From Branchiostoma belcheri (Eukaryota; Chordata; Leptocardii; Amphioxiformes; Branchiostomatidae), in assembly GCF_001625305.1 (NCBI RefSeq), contig NW_017803987.1, positions 2,222,144 to 2,286,143 of the forward strand: 64,000 nucleotides of DNA, in the 5' to 3' direction. The notes beneath the pieces are model-generated. The model worked only from the letters and a program-made list of their open reading frames with translations. It had not been told where the DNA came from and did no database searches. The position numbers and the translations under genes are program-made. Positions 1-10,689 of the stretch are shown one piece after another (the stretch's first letter is position 1; each line of letters begins with the position of its first letter).

Positions 1-1
1 T

Positions 2-2938
2 CCCCCCTTGTGCCAGACATGGAATTCAACAACAGTAACATGTACCCGGGTTCAAATCCGTCAACCTCTTAACCAGGTACCACCCGGAATCCCAAAGACT
101 ATAACCACCCTAAATCTAAAAGGAAATAATATCACTACACTTTACAACGATTCCTTTGAAGGGTTGACGAATCTGAAACGCCTAGATTTGTCCAAGACAC
201 GTATTCAAACGATAGAGGTAGGAGCTTTGGAAGCGTTGGCTAACTTGACATCGTTGGATATAACTTTCAGCAGAGAAACTAGGCATCTGAGAGACGGCCT
301 TTTCGAGAACCTTGTCAATCTCACGTATCTAACACTTGAAACATCTGCACAGTTTGGCGAACATGTCTTTAGTGGTTTAACTCAATTGAGGGAGTTGAGT
401 CTAAGACTGACAGATGCATCCAACCTTCCTGACCAAATCTTTTATCCTCTGTCAGCACTAGAAAACCTGACGATACACTGTGATAGGGCGAAAGGCCTCT
501 TTCAAAGGGACGTCCTTTGGGCACCTCTGAATCAACTCAAAACACTAGTCCTCATTTTCACTGATGATCAAGCAAATGACAACAATAACTTCCATTTTGG
601 CTCTGTATTCCAAAACTTTTCCAGACTAGAGACGCTACAACTGTCACATTATGGGACACATCAAATTAATCTTACTGTTGACATGTTCATGTCTCTAAAA
701 TCAACTCTGAAACACTTAAGTTTGTCCAGTTACACGATGTATCACATAGAGAGAGGCCTGCTGAAGTCACTTAGTAGTCTAAAGAGCTTGGAACTCAGAG
801 ATGCTACCTTAGGTTCATTCTCAGATCTTGCTAGGGTGCTGCCGGAACTGAACAATACACAAATACAGGAGCTTGCGTTTAGTTTGGGAACTGACGCTAT
901 AACGTCAAGTACTCTAAATGCATTGGAAGGTCTGTTGGAATTACGAACGATGGCTATAGACACGCGAGGTTGTAGGGCCATACACGCACATGCATTTGAA
1001 GGGTTCGCCCGTTTAGAGAAGCTCAATATGAGAGGAGGTGCTTTAGAAAATCTAGATAATAATTCATTTACCGGAATGACGTCACTTCTTGAACTTGACC
1101 TTAGCTCCAATGATATCTCGACTTTACCAATCGATGTGTTCAAAGGTTTGATTTCACTGACTGATCTTGATTTGAGTAACAATCATTTAGAGAGTTCCAG
1201 GCATGGCCTTGGATATGATGCCTCGTTTGATTTCACGTCTTTTAAAAACCTCAGTCGTCTGAATCTTGGTTTTAACAGATTAACTCACGTACCGACAGAG
1301 GGGCTACCTGAAAGTTTGGATGCTCTAAATGTTCAGCACAACAATATTGGATCGTACATTTACAATTCTGTCTTGTTCATCCCGCATGTAAACTACCTCG
1401 ACGTATCTCACAACAACATCCAAACATTGATTGTCGCTTCACCTGCAAAAACATCAAGTTTAGAAACACTCAAACTGGATCATAATGCAATAAAAGCGAT
1501 AGAAGGAAGGTTTATGGAAGGACTTGTCAAACTCACGACACTCAGTCTTTCTTATAACCAACTCCAAGTCATTGAAAAGGGGACGTTTCAGTGGATGAGC
1601 AAATTGACGCATCTTGATCTTAGCAACAACAAAATCACCACCATTGCATTGTCAGCCTTTCATTGGTTGTCAAATCTTAAACATCTAGACCTAAGTCACA
1701 ATAGCATCCAACAGATAACAGCGCTAACGTTTGAAAGTTTAGGTAACCTGACAGAGCTAAACCTAGCAGCAAACGAAATTGTCGACTTTGCCAACGCCTT
1801 TGACGAGCTTCATGCACTAAGGATAGTGAGTTTGAGCAGCAATGCGTTAGCTGTACTAGATCAACCAACCGTAAGCCCTGTTCTAAAGCAGGTTGAGAGT
1901 ATTGACCTATCAGGTAACCCGTTTCTTTGTGACTGTGACTTACTGTGGTTTGTGCAGTGGGCCATGGAAATACGTGTATACGACATCGTACTGAACTGGT
2001 ACAACCCATATCCTTTGCAAAGCTACCAATGTGCCCGGCCTAGTCACCTGCACGGTCGTCAAGTAATAGAAGGATTCACACAGCAAAAGGACGAAGAAGT
2101 GTCTTCAAGAAGTATATTCTTCAACAAGGACTGTGACGAAGTTCAACTTAAATATAACACCCTATTGGTTGGACTGCTCTCGCTTGCAGGAATTCTCCTC
2201 ATTGTAGGCATAGCTGCATTGATGTGGTATAAATCGAGGAAAAGACTTAAAGAGGATCCTGAAACAGACGGCTCGTACATGCACGACGTGTTTGTTATGT
2301 ACAGCGAAAATGATTCGGACTGGGTCTACAATAAACTGGTAATGAATTTGGAAAATGACGACGCGGGGTATAAACTGAACCTTCATAAAAGGGACTTTAC
2401 AGGAGGATTACCCATCCATAAAAATATTGACATTGCCCTGACAGAAAGTCGGCGAGTCATCTGTATTGTCACCATGAACTTTTTGAAGAGTGACTGGTGT
2501 CGGGAGGAGCTCAGTAAAGCCAGGTGTAAGCAGATAGGACGTAGAGGTCGTCGACCCATTCTGGTCTTCCCTAAAAAGATTCCACCAGAAGAAGTAGAAC
2601 AGCTCAATACTGACGTGTACGATATAATGATGACGGAAACGTACCTCGAGTGGCCAGACGCAGATACAGATACAGAGGCAGATTTCTGGAAGAAGATGCG
2701 AGAAGCTCTAGGTCCTCCTATATCTTTCGATCCTGATCCAGAGGATCACGAACTTGAGCAGCAGCCACAAGATCAAGGTCAGCGTCCTGTAGATCAGGAA
2801 ATGGACGCTCAGGAGCTAAACGTTAACGCACTGGCACCAAATGCTGCGGAGACAATCCCTATGAAACTAATACGTGGGGCATTAGAAGATGAGGAACATT
2901 TTGAAGATGGGATGAAAGATCCCCTTATAAAGGAATGA
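2..2938 (+). CDS. Toll-like receptor, 5' partial, single exon
   Basis: The frame is open from base 2 to the stop at 2936-2938 (about 978 codons). No ATG precedes the N-terminal LRR cap, so the start and signal peptide lie upstream of the window. Order: cysteine-containing LRR N-cap, more than 20 leucine-rich repeats (many with the LxxLDLSxN pattern), LRR C-cap with NPFLCDCDLLWF, membrane segment near residues 720-743, then a TIR domain near 760-906. TIR box 1 is HDVFVMYSENDSDWV and box 3 is FWKKM. Box 2 reads RDFTGG, where most signalling TLRs have RDxxPG, so the BB-loop proline is replaced by glycine. An acidic, glutamine-rich tail of about 70 residues follows. Role by family: pattern recognition at the cell or endosome membrane, signalling through TIR adaptors. 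Intron-free TLR coding regions are common in amphioxus and sea urchin. Ligand and orthologue cannot be told. Confidence 0.93.
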   Translation, partial: PPLCQTWNSTTVTCTRVQIRQPLNQVPPGIPKTITTLNLKGNNITTLYNDSFEGLTNLKRLDLSKTRIQTIEVGALEALANLTSLDITFSRETRHLRDGLFENLVNLTYLTLETSAQFGEHVFSGLTQLRELSLRLTDASNLPDQIFYPLSALENLTIHCDRAKGLFQRDVLWAPLNQLKTLVLIFTDDQANDNNNFHFGSVFQNFSRLETLQLSHYGTHQINLTVDMFMSLKSTLKHLSLSSYTMYHIERGLLKSLSSLKSLELRDATLGSFSDLARVLPELNNTQIQELAFSLGTDAITSSTLNALEGLLELRTMAIDTRGCRAIHAHAFEGFARLEKLNMRGGALENLDNNSFTGMTSLLELDLSSNDISTLPIDVFKGLISLTDLDLSNNHLESSRHGLGYDASFDFTSFKNLSRLNLGFNRLTHVPTEGLPESLDALNVQHNNIGSYIYNSVLFIPHVNYLDVSHNNIQTLIVASPAKTSSLETLKLDHNAIKAIEGRFMEGLVKLTTLSLSYNQLQVIEKGTFQWMSKLTHLDLSNNKITTIALSAFHWLSNLKHLDLSHNSIQQITALTFESLGNLTELNLAANEIVDFANAFDELHALRIVSLSSNALAVLDQPTVSPVLKQVESIDLSGNPFLCDCDLLWFVQWAMEIRVYDIVLNWYNPYPLQSYQCARPSHLHGRQVIEGFTQQKDEEVSSRSIFFNKDCDEVQLKYNTLLVGLLSLAGILLIVGIAALMWYKSRKRLKEDPETDGSYMHDVFVMYSENDSDWVYNKLVMNLENDDAGYKLNLHKRDFTGGLPIHKNIDIALTESRRVICIVTMNFLKSDWCREELSKARCKQIGRRGRRPILVFPKKIPPEEVEQLNTDVYDIMMTETYLEWPDADTDTEADFWKKMREALGPPISFDPDPEDHELEQQPQDQGQRPVDQEMDAQELNVNALAPNAAETIPMKLIRGALEDEEHFEDGMKDPLIKE

Positions 2939-4940
2939 AAAGACTGTGACCAGATTATCTTTCAAAAGACCGATCGTGGCTGTCTATTTCAATTAACAGC
3001 CCAACCAATGAGAGACTGTCGATTAAACGATTCGACCAATGAGAGAGATATTGTAAAAAAACGTAACGTGGACAACGTCAAAAAGGCCTAAAATACAAAG
3101 CATTACAGTAATGTTTTAAATTAATGAATGGACTTGATTGCACAACGGTTGTACAAGATATGAAGCACATGGTAAGCTGAAATCGGTCCTAGTTAAGAGT
3201 ATATCATTTGCTTACAAGTTTTTCTTCACTGTAACTTGGGTAATGCATTACAAAATGGGGCTTATTTTTGATAGCTCCAAACTGAGATTTCACTTATATT
3301 ACCCTACATGCGCTATCTAGCAACTGTTCAAACATATTGTTTGTATATGGAGTTCATTGTAACTATTCTATTTTGCATGATGTGTGTAATATTAATATCA
3401 GTTTCTGCGTTAGGAATTTTTTCTTTCGATTAACTGAATGGAATTCGAATAGGTATTAATAGAATGTCTGGTATGGTTATACAGGTACTTGATCTCTGTT
3501 CTTAACGTCCATTATTTAAGAGAACTTTATAAGTAAGGTACATGTAGTTATTTACATGTTGTACTTAAAAGTAATTTTGCCAAATTAAATTCAATAGGGT
3601 GCTAATAATTCTACATATCTAAAAGAAAAACTGTACAGTTGCTGTGTCTTGAAATTAAACATGGACTTGGCATTAAAAATTGGTGGCTTGCGTCATTTAG
3701 ATGTACAGGAAATATTAGTCACTACTAGTACCCTACTAAGTAAAGGTAGTATAAAATGTAAGAAGATCTAAAATCTAAGAATAAAAAAATATAAAATCTC
3801 GTATCCACACAATAGGCGGGTCGGTTCGTATGATACGTGAGCAGGGTACATTTTTTTTATTCGTTGCAACCTTTAAATTTCACCAACAAAAGTTGACAAA
3901 AGCTGTAGTACAAAATGTATTTAACAACGCCCTGGTGCCAAGTAATTACGACCAATCAGATTGTATAAGGTGTAAATTAGCATGACGGGAGCATGACGTC
4001 ATGAAAATGGCGAGTCTACTACAGCGTCATGTAGCTATTGATGACGTCATGATGAAAGCTGTGAGTTTGACTAACAAATGGCTCTAGGAAATTATGCTTT
4101 ATCTTGAACCACTGAATGTCTCCCTCAAGGGGTTCTTTAATTGACAGGATATAGACGACTGACGTCACAAAAGTACGCTACAAATTACTGATCGTATCAG
4201 AACAGGTAACAGACAACTCATCGAACTCCAATGCACCAGTGAAAGGTTTGTTTCTTATGACTGTTTTTTCTTCACTTGGAGAAAATCGTTTGAAGGTGTC
4301 TTGTATATTTTCCTAATGGGAGTACTAGTATCTCATTTTTTTGTTAATATGTTTTGATAATGATGCGAAGTAGGTATGAAAAGTCCTGGCTGTTTACTCC
4401 AGCAAAATATTGCATTATTAGTAAACCATCTTCGTCTATAGACCTTCAAAAGCAATAATATTGAAGCTGTAGAAATCTGTAGGAAAACGCTACAAAATGT
4501 GTAGTTTATGCATGTACTTAAATTACCACTGTATACCACTGTCACATTGATTATTGTTCCAATCTTTTGATTTGCGCTGCATGCTTTTTGGGGTCAAATT
4601 TTTTGTCCAATTTCATCTCAAAACCTCCCCAATAAAGTTCCAATTTCTGTATTCGAACAATCTCTGTCTAGATTCTGTTCAAATCACCCACTTTTCCCTT
4701 CAAAACCGTGCAGAAGTAGACCGTATTACGCAACAGGTGTTTTGTCTACTTTGTAAAGCCACGCCCCTTCACCATATATGGAAGTAGCGTATATTCGGGT
4801 CAAACCCGGTCACGGTTCATGTGTTGTGCCTCGTGCCTTACGTATGTACACACTGCGGAAGTTACACCTCTTTTCGTAGTAGTGGCATTGTTACTCACAT
4901 CCTGACAGCCTTATTCTAATCCTTCTAACCCTAGTCCTTT
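2939..4940. other. Intergenic, AT-rich, no gene seen
   Basis: This holds the presumed 3' UTR of the Toll-like receptor and spacer. ORFs here are short and show no domain. Several TGACGTCA-like (CRE-type) palindromes occur around 3990-4165, which could be regulatory. I see no RNA gene. Confidence 0.5.
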
Positions 4941-5139
4941 CTTCTACATATCCTAAAATGTCGCTAGAGCTTCTAGATTTCGAGACAGACCCTTCTTTTT
5001 AGCTTCTGACTGGAGACGTACTTAAAGAACTCCAGTGATCGTCTTGTACCAATCGCCAAGAAACCAGCCGACTTACTTCTCAACACAACAAGCTACGGGT
5101 ACGTCTTTGCAGTTAGAACTTGAAGACATCGATTCTAAG
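4941..5139 (+). other. Possible non-coding first exon of the CRAL-TRIO gene
   Basis: A near-consensus 5' splice site (TAAG|GTAAGT) lies at 5139/5140, and a good acceptor (TTTTACAG) ends at 6415, just upstream of the first CRAL-TRIO ATG at 6437. The pair would make a 5' UTR intron of about 1.3 kb. There is no transcript evidence and the upstream limit is a guess. Confidence 0.35.
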
Positions 5140-6227
5140 GTAAGTTTAACACTAACTATGCAATTAACTTGGGTCAGAATATTTGTGGGTCATGTATATG
5201 TTAGATAACAGTTCACTTGGCACTACGTTGTTTCAAGAGCACACTGTGGCAGCCATTTTAAACTTGAAGATCAGAAGAAAGTCAGACAACGTTATAAGTG
5301 CATGCTGTCTGATCGTGTAGTGCCTTTTATGTACTTAAAAGGTCGCGAATCTGGCTTAGGTTGTTTAAGGGAAAGCCCATGTGAGTGGAACCCCCTTACC
5401 AGGCCCCAACCTTACCGGGTTACATTTGTGTCTGTGCCGTGGGCGTTTCACGTGAGTTTTGTACTAGCACCTGTACTACGGTCTATGGCCTACCTGTATA
5501 GTTTTGCCTGCACGATTGTTTGGGTGTAACTATAACCTTCGTAAAATAGCTGTGTCATTGTGAATCCATTTTAGTTTTTTATAAAACAACCAAAATCGTT
5601 CCCTATTCCCTATGTAATATATGTGTGTCCTTGACCTTTTATACATGTGTGACATTCCAACACAATTTTAAACTGTCTTTTTAATTGTCTTTTTAATCTG
5701 TGTATAGAGGTTAACGTTTTAAGAGCATTTTAAGAATTCTAAATTTTCAACTTTATTAACAACCTTGAATTGTACACGTTGTTACGTAATGTCGCAATTT
5801 ATCATGTGTTCAGTGTTTTCGTAACTAAGTAACTAGATTCAAAGGTCGTCTTTTATCCTCAGTAAGACCATTGTGTGCAAGTGGTGGAATAGAATAACAC
5901 TGTAGCTAGCTATGAAGCGAAATAACCTCTTATACATTGTTACGCCTTCAGTAGACACATTAAAATGACAGCTAAAACTAATGTTCGTCCTACACACATT
6001 GTACTGTAACCCGTTTTTAAAAGGACGGACGAAAAGAAGCTCTATGTTTGTTATGCAGTTTAAGGTTATGACAAACAAACCCTCAAGCTGTAAATCATTG
6101 CTATAGAAACGTCGGGCCACGATGTATTGTATTGCAAAAGGACAAAGTTCAGAAAGGCTTTATATACGAAAATGTCTTTCACATTTCGTACATATACAGC
6201 TCAAGTTACATGATATGACATTCAACC

Positions 6228-6317
6228 TAGCCTGGATGCCAGACCCAAAGCACACTGGACACAAAATATATAGAGATATTTTGTGTCCAGTGTGCTTTGG
6301 GTCTGGCATCCAGGCTA
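6228..6317. mobile_element. 90-bp perfect hairpin MITE with target-site duplication
   Basis: Two perfectly complementary 42-base arms (6228-6269 and 6276-6317) enclose a 6-base loop. The arms begin tagcctggatgccagac. The 9-base sequence cattcaacc flanks the element on both sides (6219-6227 and 6318-6326) and reads as a target-site duplication; counting the adjoining TA it is ambiguous by 2-3 bases. Perfect arms suggest recent insertion. It lies just upstream of the CRAL-TRIO coding start, in the presumed 5' UTR intron. Superfamily not determined. Confidence 0.85.
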
Positions 6318-6436
6318 CATTCAACCTAGATATAGACAGTTTCGAAACCCCCAACATACATAGAGACTGTCGTTGTCTCTTGGTTTCGTTCATATGTTTG
6401 ACGTGTGTTTTACAGAATTATTTTTCACATCAGCAT

Positions 6437-8722
6437 ATGAGGTCAACAATGGACCAGACTGTAACGCCACCTAGCGGTTACTCGTGTAAGCTCAGCGCAG
6501 AGGCTCTGAAGAAGGCCCGGGAAGAACTGAACGAAGATCCAGACACAAGACTGGCCATGGTAGAAGCTCTCAGGGAAAGAATCCAGCAAAGACCCGATCT
6601 CTGCGTACAAGACGATGATCACATCCTCTTAAGATTCCTTCGAGTGAGATATTTCGACGTTGAACAAGCATTCAAGGTATTATTTATGATAGAAAAGAAT
6701 GATTATCATGTTCCCTCATCACGTTTTATATTTTTTTCCAAACGGTATATACTAAGGATTTTGTTGACGACAATGACCAGAAAATTTACAGTTTTCATTC
6801 AGTTTTGCCGCCATGAAATTGCATTGGATGTCTTAGAGACTTCACACTTCTCTTTTATATACATAATCATTTTGATGTGTTATGATATAATAACAATTTA
6901 AAAGACCTTTTTTGCTAAACACCACGTACTGCTAAAATTAATGACTTTTAACACCAAAAATTGCTTTTGCTCAGTTTCTTCCTCTTCTCCAAACCAATAA
7001 AGTCAATGACCAGGCTGTCTGTTACCATGGTAACTAGTGTTGGGTTACATCATGTTGCAATTTTACAGCAGGAGGGATTTAGTCTCCTGTCCGACCATGT
7101 ATATGAATGTGTTAACGTTAGAGTAAAAATTAACAGAGCAGACCATATGCGAAGGTAAACATTATGCATTTGCTCTGCAAATGTTACCTTTCTAATATAC
7201 AAATTATATTTTTACTGATACAGTTGTTAGAGAAATACCACGTATGGCGAGCTCAGAGTCCAGAGATCTGCAGTAACATGCGGCCCTCCAGCGTACAGGG
7301 ACTACTGGAGGCCGGCTACCACGCCGCCTTACCGGGGAGGGACCAGGACGGCAGGAAAGTCATGTTTTACAGAATAGGTGAGTACTTTTCTCTGGTATTC
7401 GCAAGTAAGAAAACTGAACATGTTTTAAAGTTAAAACTTTTGGTCCAACACGAATTAAGAAAATCTCTCACCCAGAGAAAAAAAAGGTATCTGGTAGATG
7501 ATGTCGGCCCCCGTCGCGGTTGAGTGAAGCGTGATGACCATTTGTTTGAACTCAATAGTTATATTTACGGCATTTCTTGTTTGAGTAGCATTAACACAGC
7601 ATATACTTTTCCTCTGTAGGAAAATGGGACCCCAACCAATATTCTGCATACGAGGTTTTTCGAGTGAGCCTAATCAGCTCAGAGAAAATCATCCAAGACG
7701 AGGACACCCAGGTTAGATAGAGGATAATCTATCGATGGATTAGAGTATGTAGTGGATTAGTACATGTGATCATGGTAATGTCTCGCTTGCTCCTTTGCGT
7801 TACCCATAATTCCGTTAACCGGAAGCTGACACCTGTTTCCTCCCGCATAGGTTCATGGGATCGTTATGATTGCGGACCTGGCCGGACTCTCATTTTCCCA
7901 CGCCTGTCAAATCGGACCGCGAGTGGCCAAAAAAATCGGCTCAATAACAACGGTAAAGATATCAAATATGACAGCTTTTTAAAATGTTTTTCAATGTTTG
8001 ATTCATCCTTGCTTACTTTCCTATTCATTCTAAACACATGCCAGTTGTGTTTACAATTGTTTTTTTCTTGTTTGTTTATTTGTTTGTTTGTTTGTTTACA
8101 GGACGCCTTTCCTATCCGGGTTAAGGAGATCCACCTGTTAAATGAACCGATGTTGTTCGACGCCATCTTTGCCATCATTAAGCCATTCATGTCCGAGAAA
8201 ATGAGAAATAGGGTGAGAAATCAAATTTGAATTGTTTAGGTTCCGCTGCATTACCATAACGAGCCGCCAGGGGCTCTAAAATCTATGTCGAGCTCTCATC
8301 CAGACCTATCCACCTATTAAGTTTCATGACAATACAGCCAAAGCTTCTTGAGTTATCGTGCTAAACCACATGCATACATACAAACGCTACCGAAAACATA
8401 ACCTTCTTGGTGAAGGTAGTAAAACACTAATATTATACTATATATAAGCTAAAGCAATATGATTTTACCTTGTTCCCAGATACACCTTCACGGACCCAAG
8501 ACAGAGACTCTTCATCAGTACGTGGACCGTGATGCTTTGCCGCCGGAATATGGCGGAACTGGGCCGCCATTGGACGACGCGTGCCGACAGTGGACGGAGA
8601 CCCTGCTGGCCAGCGAGGACGAATTTGCCGCCATGTCGTTTTCTAACCAGGAACAAGTCGTGGAAGAGGAAGAAATAGTAGATGATGAGGTTGAAGAGGC
8701 TTCCGAGGTGGAGGAATTCTAG
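6437..8722 (+). CDS. CRAL-TRIO domain lipid-transfer protein (clavesin/alpha-TTP-like)
   Basis: Six coding exons: 6437-6676, 7224-7377, 7620-7711, 7851-7952, 8102-8212 and 8480-8722. All boundaries are GT-AG and phases agree, giving 313 aa; the ATG at 6449 is an alternative start. The CRAL-TRIO N-terminal helices contain DDHILLRFLRVRYFDVEQAFK, typical of the Sec14/CRAL-TRIO family. The lipid-binding lobe spans exons 3-5 (DGRKVMFYRIG, VHGIVMIADLAGLSFSHA, FPIRVKEIHLLNEP). The last exon ends the fold (YVDRDALPPEYGGTGPP), followed by a strongly acidic tail ending EVEEF. By family it binds a small hydrophobic ligand such as tocopherol, retinal or a phosphoinositide and moves it between membranes. 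The exact orthologue is uncertain; the N-terminus most resembles clavesin and alpha-tocopherol transfer protein. Confidence 0.88.
6960..7195 (+). repeat. Interspersed repeat, copy 1
   Basis: About 235 bases in the first CRAL-TRIO coding intron recur in reverse orientation at 17425-17655. Shared blocks include ttaccatggtaactagtgtt, a stretch around atcatgttgcaattttacag, and gcagaccatatgcgaagg. The right end is also seen, inverted, at 8768-8835. No coding potential; probably a non-autonomous DNA element. Confidence 0.7.
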
Positions 8723-8767
8723 TAGTAAATGTGACATCCACACTACAAGAATTTCAATCTTTAACTA

Positions 8768-8835
8768 GAAAGGTAACATTTGCAAAGCAAATGCATAATG
8801 TTTACTTTTGCATATGGTCTGCTCTGTTAATTCAT
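8768..8835 (-). repeat. Interspersed repeat, end fragment
   Basis: Reverse-complement match to the right end of the 6960-7195 repeat (gtaacatttgcaaagcaaat, catatggtctgctctgttaa). It lies in the 3' flank of the CRAL-TRIO gene. Confidence 0.6.
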
Positions 8836-9416
8836 ACTCAAACACAACCACACGTACACTACTAGATCCCTTATAAAGATTTGTCAAAGTAGCCGATAGT
8901 AGGGAAGCTGCTTTTATTTAGCCGTAATGAGTGTGATATTATAGTTAACTTAAAACTATCGACGATAGCTTGTGGACTTTGTGATGTAGCGATACTTCTC
9001 TCAACAACTGTGTCCAATGAAGCGCTCCCTATCGTATTTGATGACAACTGCATTCGTGGCTAAGTGCGGTTTAAATACTAGTATATCTAACAAAGAAGTA
9101 AGAGAATGACTGCCGAAGATTTTGTGGAAAATACGTGAAACTTTATGAATCACCACTTTGAGATCGTATATATTCCTACAACAGCCTATAGAATTTGTGA
9201 ATTTTGTATGTCAGCCATAGGTAGAGAAAAAGTGTGCTACGGCCATATAATGTAATGTTTTATAAACGAATGCTAATGACTAATTTTGTAACTTATACAT
9301 GTATATAAATATGTCACAAAATTAAGAAATATAACTTTATATAATTTGAGCACAAATACAGAAAACTGCGCCATGATTGTTTTTCTTGAAGACGCTTTTT
9401 CGAATAAAGGAACGTT

Positions 9417-9517
9417 TGAGTGAGTGAGTGAGTGAGTGAGTGAGTGAGTGAGTGAGTGAGTGAGTGAGTGAGTGAGTGAGTGAGTGAGTGAATGAATGAA
9501 TGAATGAATGAATGAAA
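9417..9517. repeat. (TGAG)n-(TGAA)n microsatellite
   Basis: About 18 TGAG units followed by about 6 TGAA units. Open frames reading THSLTHSL through it on the minus strand are artefacts of the repeat. Confidence 0.95.
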
Positions 9518-10394
9518 AACTGGTGATACAATAACAGTTCATTCTGGCCTTGACCCCCATAGGCATATATAGCTACTAGTGATTAATTAAAGAACACCAA
9601 CCCATAGGGCGTCGTATCAACAGCTAGATACGTTCCCGATTCGTCTGTACCTTTGTCCTGTATTACACATGAGAAGCGCTAGGGGCGCTATTTCGCTTTC
9701 ACAAGCAAACCAATACGTTCCCACAAATAAATCTGGTACACAGTACGATACATTCCATGAATTATTGTCATGTCCAACTACCATATCTGCTTACGTAGGC
9801 CAATTTCTGTACACTTTATTTCATAAGCGTGACCATATCATCAATACATGACCATATTGTAACTCATATACTGTATAGATAGTAGTTTGTAGTAAGAAAT
9901 GTAATAAGGTAGTATTGTTGTATTAATGCCACATATTGCACCATATACGATTGTCGAGCAATAAAGTTCATTCATTCATTCATTCATTCATTCAATAAAC
10001 CTTGATATAACATGACCTCCTAAGTAAAATATAAAGACTGTGCAAGCATGATGATTAGGCGAATCCATAATCATCGTCGAATAAGCAGACTAATTAAGTG
10101 AACATTTGACTCTTTAGATACGTAGAAAAACGTACACTGTGCTAGCTGAATTAAATGAGCAAGTTATTTAAAGTACGTGTATTGTGTTTTGGTACATAAT
10201 ATTGTCCATTTGTAATGCATTGTTTTCAAACAAACATGTTGTCAGTTTCACGCTAGTCTTCTGCTGACTATGATTCAAAAGTGCACAGGTTTTGCTTTTA
10301 TAGCATGACCTGGTGAGCTAAAATTAGTGCAACGTAAGTCTATTACCCCTGCCAATTTCGCGCCAAATCTTCACCTTTCACCTTTCCCAGCCAG

Positions 10395-10472
10395 CCAATC
10401 AGCGCGCTCGTAGGGAGGATGTTTGGACATGTCGATGACGCAAAACCCGGAAATAGGTCCTCGTATATAAAG
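10395..10472 (+). promoter_or_regulatory. Core promoter of the RNF217-like gene
   Basis: A CCAAT box (10395-10399, in agccaatcagcg) and a TATA-like element (TATATAAAG, 10464-10472) lie 218-295 bases upstream of the ATG at 10690. This predicts a transcription start near 10495-10500 and a 5' UTR of about 190 bases. Motif-based only. Confidence 0.55.
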
Positions 10473-10689
10473 AGCTGCGAAGTAACTAAGGGTCATGTTT
10501 CTATTTTGATTCTTGAGTCAGTGAGACCGTGCTTCAAATATTCCCAACTGCTGGCGGTTGGGGACAGAGTTAACTCCTGGCAGCGGTCCGTTGTTGACTT
10601 TACTCTCGGAGCAAGCATTCGTGAGATTCTCGGGCCAGCGATCGAGTGAACAGGGCAGAAAAATCCGGGGATCGAACCCTTGGAAAAAT

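Larger units (their letters stand above)
8723..10390. other. Intergenic between CRAL-TRIO and RNF217-like genes
   Basis: Contains the presumed 3' UTR of the CRAL-TRIO gene, the tetranucleotide array at 9417-9517 and a short (TTCA)n run near 9968-9995. No other gene seen. Confidence 0.5.

Noticed and set aside
6122..6436. N-terminal extension of the CRAL-TRIO protein from the ATG at 6122
   Set aside because: The frame runs through the hairpin MITE and matches nothing; the acceptor at 6415 and ATG at 6437 give a normal family N-terminus.
9273..9566. Minus-strand ORF reading (THSL)n
   Set aside because: Translation of the TGAG microsatellite.
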